DNA from: Tardiphaga sp.
GTDB lineage: Bacteria > Pseudomonadota > Alphaproteobacteria > Rhizobiales > Xanthobacteraceae
NCBI RefSeq assembly: GCF_028290495.1
Contig: NZ_JAQGJT010000070.1
Coordinates: 1-36,600, forward strand
Direction of reading: 5' to 3'
Length of the DNA stretch: 36,600 nt
Under the pieces are notes generated by a model, which saw only the letters and a program-made list of their open reading frames with translations, was not told the DNA's origin and did not search any database. A program made the translations under genes and the position numbers. Positions 33,172 to 36,600 of the stretch are shown here, in pieces. Each line of letters begins with the position of its first letter. Positions within the stretch are counted from its first letter, which is position 1.

Positions 33172-34479
33172 ATGACTCCCGCCGCCAAACTCTCCGCTGC
33201 GATCGAACTGATCGAGGCCATCGACACCCAGCGCGTGCCCGCCGCGAAAGCGCTGAAGGAGTGGGGCACCGCGCACCGCTACGCCGGCTCGGGTGATCGC
33301 GCCGGGATTTCCGGCCTGGTGTGGGATGTGCTGCGCCGCCGCGCCTCCAGCGCCTGGATCATGGACAGCGACACGCCGCGCGCCCGCGTGCTCGGCATGC
33401 TCAAGGCAGAGCGCAAGATGGACGTCGAGGCGATCGCCGCCCTGTGCGACGGCGGCCGGTTCTCGCCGGAGCCGCTGTCGGACGCCGAGCACGCCGCTCT
33501 GTCGTCGCGCACCGCCGATGATGCGCCGGCGCATATCGCCGGCGATTATCCGGAATGGCTCGACTGTTACCTCGCAAAGGTATTCGGGGATGACCGCGTC
33601 GCCGAAGCCACCGCGATGGCCAGCCGCGCGCCGCTCGACCTGCGCGTCAACACGCTGAAGGCCAAGCGCGACAAGGTGCTGGGCTCGATCCGGCATCTGG
33701 GCGCCACCGAGACGCCTTGGTCGCCGCTCGGCCTGCGCATCGATCTGGGCGCCGACGCGCGCAACCCCGGCATCCATGCCGAGGAAGATTTCATCAAGGG
33801 CGCCATCGAGGTGCAGGACGAGGGCTCGCAGCTCGCAGCACTTTTGTCGGGCGCCAAGCCCGGCGAGCAGGTGATCGACCTCTGCGCGGGCGCGGGCGGC
33901 AAGACACTGGCGCTGGCGGCGATGATGCAGGGCAAGGGCCGGCTGATCGCCACCGACAGCGACAAGCGCCAGCTGGCGCCGATCCACGAGCGGCTGTCGC
34001 GCGCGGGCGTGCACAATTGCGATATCCGCACCCCGAAGGGCCCGGATGATACGCTGAACGATATCTACGCCTCGGCCGATCTGGTGGTGATCGACGCGCC
34101 GTGCACCGGCACCGGCACCTGGCGCCGCAATCCCGACGCCAAATGGCGGATGCGGCCCGGCGCGCTCGAGGTCCGGGTCAAGGACCAGATCGAGGTGCTG
34201 GAGCGCGCGGTGCCCCTGGTGAAGGCCGGAGGCCGGATCGCCTACATCACCTGCTCGGTGTTGCCGCAGGAGAACAACGAACAGATCCGCGCCTTCGTCT
34301 CCCGTCACCCGGATTTCTCGGTGGTGCCGGTGGAGCAGGTGACCTCGGTGCTGTGGGACAAGGCCGAGGCCTTTGCCGCGGCGACATATCAGAGCCCCGA
34401 GGGCCTGCTGATGACCCCGCGGCGCACCGGCACCGACGGCTTCTTCGTTTCGGTCATGGTGCGCAACAAGGCTGGCTGA
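33172..34479 (+). CDS. RsmB/NOP2-family rRNA cytosine-C5 methyltransferase
   Basis: This 435-residue SAM-dependent RNA methyltransferase has an N-terminal NusB-like or RNA-binding part (about 1-130) and a catalytic domain with the SAM loop VIDLCAGAGGKTLALAA. The two cysteines of m5C enzymes are both present: DAPCTGTGTWRRNPD in motif IV and AYITCSVLPQENNEQI in motif VI. It most likely methylates a cytosine in 16S rRNA, as RsmB does at C967, although other RsmB/F-like targets cannot be excluded. The downstream GFF segment (TGTDGFFVSVMVR) is typical of the C terminus. ATG 33172 begins MTPAAKLSAAIELIEAI. guaA follows after a repeat-filled gap. Confidence 0.9.
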   Translation: MTPAAKLSAAIELIEAIDTQRVPAAKALKEWGTAHRYAGSGDRAGISGLVWDVLRRRASSAWIMDSDTPRARVLGMLKAERKMDVEAIAALCDGGRFSPEPLSDAEHAALSSRTADDAPAHIAGDYPEWLDCYLAKVFGDDRVAEATAMASRAPLDLRVNTLKAKRDKVLGSIRHLGATETPWSPLGLRIDLGADARNPGIHAEEDFIKGAIEVQDEGSQLAALLSGAKPGEQVIDLCAGAGGKTLALAAMMQGKGRLIATDSDKRQLAPIHERLSRAGVHNCDIRTPKGPDDTLNDIYASADLVVIDAPCTGTGTWRRNPDAKWRMRPGALEVRVKDQIEVLERAVPLVKAGGRIAYITCSVLPQENNEQIRAFVSRHPDFSVVPVEQVTSVLWDKAEAFAAATYQSPEGLLMTPRRTGTDGFFVSVMVRNKAG

Positions 34480-34487
34480 GACCCATC

Positions 34488-34611
34488 GTCCGTGATTGCG
34501 AGGAACCCTTGCGACGAAGCAATCCAGCCTGCGCCTGTGGCCCCCTGGATTGCCGCGTCGCTTCGCTAAGGGGAAAGCCAACGGCTTTCCCCTTACCTCG
34601 CAATGACGGGG
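34488..34611. repeat. Large imperfect palindromic repeat element before guaA
   Basis: The outer arms GATTGCGAGG (34494-34503) and CCTCGCAATGACGG (34596-34609) are inverted copies. A second inner pair is GCGACGAAGCAATCCAG (34511-34527) against CTGGATTGC-x-GCGTCGCTTCGC (34545-34566). A perfect 13-bp hairpin, TAAGGGGAAAGCC-AAC-GGCTTTCCCCTTA (34567-34595), is nested in the right half. The form resembles the dispersed palindromes with CGCAATGACGG ends that I recall from Bradyrhizobium and Rhodopseudomonas. It fills most of the 207-base gap between the rsmB-like gene and guaA. Confidence 0.7.
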
Positions 34612-34686
34612 ATAGTGCGGTGCAAGGCTGCCATCTGCCGCCTTTTCAGGGTTGCGACCCCGCCGGGAGTCGCGTAATTCCTCGCT

Positions 34687-36309
34687 ATGACAGCCTCCAG
34701 CAAAATTTCCGCCTCAAAGTCCGATCCGTCGCCGCATGTGGCCGCGGAGCATGACAAGATTCTGATCGTCGATTTCGGCTCGCAGGTGACGCAGCTGATC
34801 GCGCGCCGGGTGCGCGAGGAGGGCGTCTATTCCGAGATCGTGCCCTTCAATAAGGCCGAAGCCGCCTTTGCGGAGATGAAGCCCAAGGCCGTGATCCTGT
34901 CCGGCGGACCGGCCTCGGTGCTCGACCACGACGCGCCGTCGGTGCCGCTGTCGATCCTCACTTCCGGCGTGCCGGTGCTCGGCATCTGCTACGGCGAGCA
35001 GACCATGGCCAAGCAGCTCGGCGGCACCGTGGAAGCCGGCCATCACCGCGAATTCGGCCGCGCCGCGATCGAGATCACCGACGACTGCGCGCTGTTCGAC
35101 GGCGTCTGGGAGAAGGGCGGCAAATACGACGTCTGGATGAGCCACGGCGACCGCGTCACCAAATTGCCGGAAGGTTTCCGCGCTGTCGCGAAAGCGCCAG
35201 GCTCGCCGATCTCGGTGATCGCCGATGATGTCCGCAAGTTTTACGCGATGCAGTTTCACCCCGAAGTCGTGCACACGCCCGATGGCGCGAAACTGATCCG
35301 CAATTTCGTGCGCAAGGTCGCGGGCCTGACCGGCGACTGGACCATGCGCGCGTTCCGCGAGGAAGCGATCGAGAAGATCCGCGCCCAGGTAGGCACCGGC
35401 AAAGTGATTTGCGGTCTGTCCGGCGGCGTCGATTCCGCGGTGGCTGCCGTGCTGATCCACGAGGCGATCGGCGACCAGCTCACTTGCGTGTTCGTCGATC
35501 ACGGCATGCTGCGCAAGGACGAGGGCAAGACCGTCGTCGACCTGTTCCGCCACCACTACAATATCCCGCTGGTGCATGTGGAGGCCGAGGCGCTGTTCCT
35601 CGGCAAGCTCGAAGGGGTCACCGACCCCGAGAAGAAGCGCAAGATCATCGGCAGCCTGTTCATCGACGTGTTCGATGCCGAGGCCAAGAAGATCGCAGCC
35701 TTAGGTAAAGGATCGGCAGATTTTCTGGCGCAAGGTACGCTGTATCCCGACGTGATCGAGAGCGTGTCGTTCACCGGCGGCCCTTCAGTCACCATCAAGT
35801 CGCACCACAATGTCGGTGGTCTTCCCGACTTCATGAAGATGAAGCTGGTCGAGCCGCTGCGCGAACTGTTCAAGGACGAGGTACGCGTGCTCGGCCGCGA
35901 ACTAGGCCTGCCGGAAATTTTTGTCGGCCGCCATCCGTTCCCGGGTCCCGGCCTGGCTATCCGCTGTCCCGGCGAGATCACCGCCGAGAAGCTCGACATC
36001 CTGCGCAACGCGGATGCGGTCTATATCGACCAGATCCGCAAGGCCGGCCTGTACGACAAGATCTGGCAGGCGTTTGCGGTGCTGCTACCGGTCAAGACCG
36101 TGGGCGTGATGGGCGACGGTCGCACCTACGAATTCGTCGTCGGCCTGCGCGCAGTGACCTCGACCGACGGCATGACCGCCGACTTCTATCCCTACGACAT
36201 GAAGTTTCTGGGCGAGACCGCGACGCGGATCATCAACGAGGTCAAGGGCGTCAACCGGGTGGTGTATGATGTGACGAGCAAGCCGCCGGGGACGATCGAG
36301 TGGGAGTGA
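34687..36309 (+). CDS. guaA: GMP synthase (glutamine-hydrolysing)
   Basis: GuaA converts XMP to GMP using ATP and ammonia from glutamine. The 540-residue protein has the class I amidotransferase domain (about 23-215): [20 protein letters not shown], nucleophile Cys101 in [17 protein letters not shown], and the His-Glu pair in [10 protein letters not shown]. Then follow the ATP pyrophosphatase domain with the P-loop [10 protein letters not shown] (about 243-252) and the dimerisation domain with [13 protein letters not shown] and the C-terminal [10 protein letters not shown]. Length is normal, with a short unconserved N-terminal stretch ([17 protein letters not shown]). It completes the pathway begun by guaB upstream. 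The spacing and repeat elements between them make a common transcript unlikely. Confidence 0.97.
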   Translation: MTASSKISASKSDPSPHVAAEHDKILIVDFGSQVTQLIARRVREEGVYSEIVPFNKAEAAFAEMKPKAVILSGGPASVLDHDAPSVPLSILTSGVPVLGICYGEQTMAKQLGGTVEAGHHREFGRAAIEITDDCALFDGVWEKGGKYDVWMSHGDRVTKLPEGFRAVAKAPGSPISVIADDVRKFYAMQFHPEVVHTPDGAKLIRNFVRKVAGLTGDWTMRAFREEAIEKIRAQVGTGKVICGLSGGVDSAVAAVLIHEAIGDQLTCVFVDHGMLRKDEGKTVVDLFRHHYNIPLVHVEAEALFLGKLEGVTDPEKKRKIIGSLFIDVFDAEAKKIAALGKGSADFLAQGTLYPDVIESVSFTGGPSVTIKSHHNVGGLPDFMKMKLVEPLRELFKDEVRVLGRELGLPEIFVGRHPFPGPGLAIRCPGEITAEKLDILRNADAVYIDQIRKAGLYDKIWQAFAVLLPVKTVGVMGDGRTYEFVVGLRAVTSTDGMTADFYPYDMKFLGETATRIINEVKGVNRVVYDVTSKPPGTIEWE

Positions 36310-36346
36310 ACGCGGGCCACAAGGCCGGTCTGCGTGTTATCTCCTG

Positions 36347-36600
36347 ATGGAGCAAGGCTTCGCCATCATGGATGTGGAACTCGTGCTCTCGGATGTACTG
36401 AAGCGGAAGGAGATCTATACCTTCTTCAGCCGTTCGGCGTTCGAAAAGGCCGTCGCCTATCAGGCCCAAGGACGCGTCAGGGAGCTGGAGATCAGCGACG
36501 ATCTCAGCCACCTCAGCGCCACGGTGCGAGGAAGCGGATCCAACATCTATCGCGTCGATATTCAATTGGTTTTCAGTCAAGGCCGGCTCGCCGATCTCCA
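36347..36600 (+). CDS. N-terminal part of a SWIM-domain / SNF2-helicase-like protein
   Basis: The frame is open from ATG 36347 to the window end (about 84 residues), so the 3' part is missing. The visible sequence includes EIYTFFSRSAFEKAVAYQAQ, GRVRELEISDDLSHLSATV, and RGSGSNIYRVDIQLVFSQGR. The pattern is F-x-x-A-x-x-Y-x-x-x-GRV, then a short strand, then V-x-GSG-x-x-Y-x-V. It resembles the segment just before the CxCx(n)CxH SWIM zinc finger in SNF2-type helicases and stand-alone SWIM proteins. The zinc-binding residues would lie beyond the window, so the assignment is tentative. ATG 36368 (MDVELVLSDVL) is an equally possible start. It follows guaA by 37 bases on the same strand. Confidence 0.6.
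   Translation, partial: MEQGFAIMDVELVLSDVLKRKEIYTFFSRSAFEKAVAYQAQGRVRELEISDDLSHLSATVRGSGSNIYRVDIQLVFSQGRLADL

Overview
The window looks like chromosome of a high-GC alphaproteobacterium of the Bradyrhizobium/Rhodopseudomonas group (Nitrobacteraceae). The evidence is the closeness of LipB, GuaB, PccA, RlmE, RsmB and DUF1489 proteins to that group as I remember it, and several dispersed intergenic palindromes of a type common in those genomes. Both points come from memory and were not searched. Gene density is high, most genes are housekeeping or conserved hypotheticals, and I see no insertion sequence, prophage, integrase or CRISPR array.

Layout. 1-354 is the 3' end of an unidentified gene, followed by a good intrinsic terminator. 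411-1128 is a HigB-HigA type toxin-antitoxin pair with its own promoter and an inverted repeat inside it. 1151-2986 (minus) is a secreted phosphodiesterase/alkaline-phosphatase-fold enzyme. 3142-6319 is a tightly overlapping trio: the biotin-carrying alpha subunit of an acyl-CoA (propionyl-CoA type) carboxylase, an oxaloacetate decarboxylase of the PEP mutase superfamily, and acylphosphatase. 6325-7541 holds lipB, a single-domain FliN-like protein and tRNA-Leu(GAG). 7598-11185 holds a voltage-sensor potassium channel with a C-terminal zinc ribbon, a small membrane protein and two tandem exported polysaccharide deacetylases. 11295-14442 holds mgtE, an aldo/keto reductase and a YdcF-type protein. 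14454-18663 is a run of small or hypothetical genes (DUF3253, TolA-like, DUF599, GST, an anchored hypothetical, DUF1489). 18821-23247 holds an orphan molybdenum hydroxylase large subunit, a Ppx/GppA phosphatase and rlmE.

23298-27283 is the most accessory-looking part. It is a three-gene minus-strand operon (class III CoA-transferase, Bug/TctC substrate-binding protein, crotonase-fold enzyme) divergent from an IclR-family regulator. A 10-10-10 interrupted palindrome sits over the CoA-transferase start codon and is the obvious candidate operator. Together they suggest regulated uptake and CoA-activation of an unidentified organic acid. The crotonase lacks one of the two classical hydratase glutamates, so the chemistry is open.

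27309-36309 holds a DHA2-type MFS exporter, then a block bounded by the two last GMP-synthesis genes, guaB and guaA, with a hypothetical, an MDR-type oxidoreductase, a MAPEG protein and an RsmB-like rRNA methyltransferase between them. Several palindromic elements lie in its gaps, including two homologous copies of one ~60-bp element in opposite orientation. The window ends in the 5' part of a gene resembling SWIM/SNF2-type proteins.

I did not find a clearly new multi-gene system. The best leads are the IclR/CoA-transferase/crotonase module, the HigBA promoter architecture, and some orphan or fused proteins.
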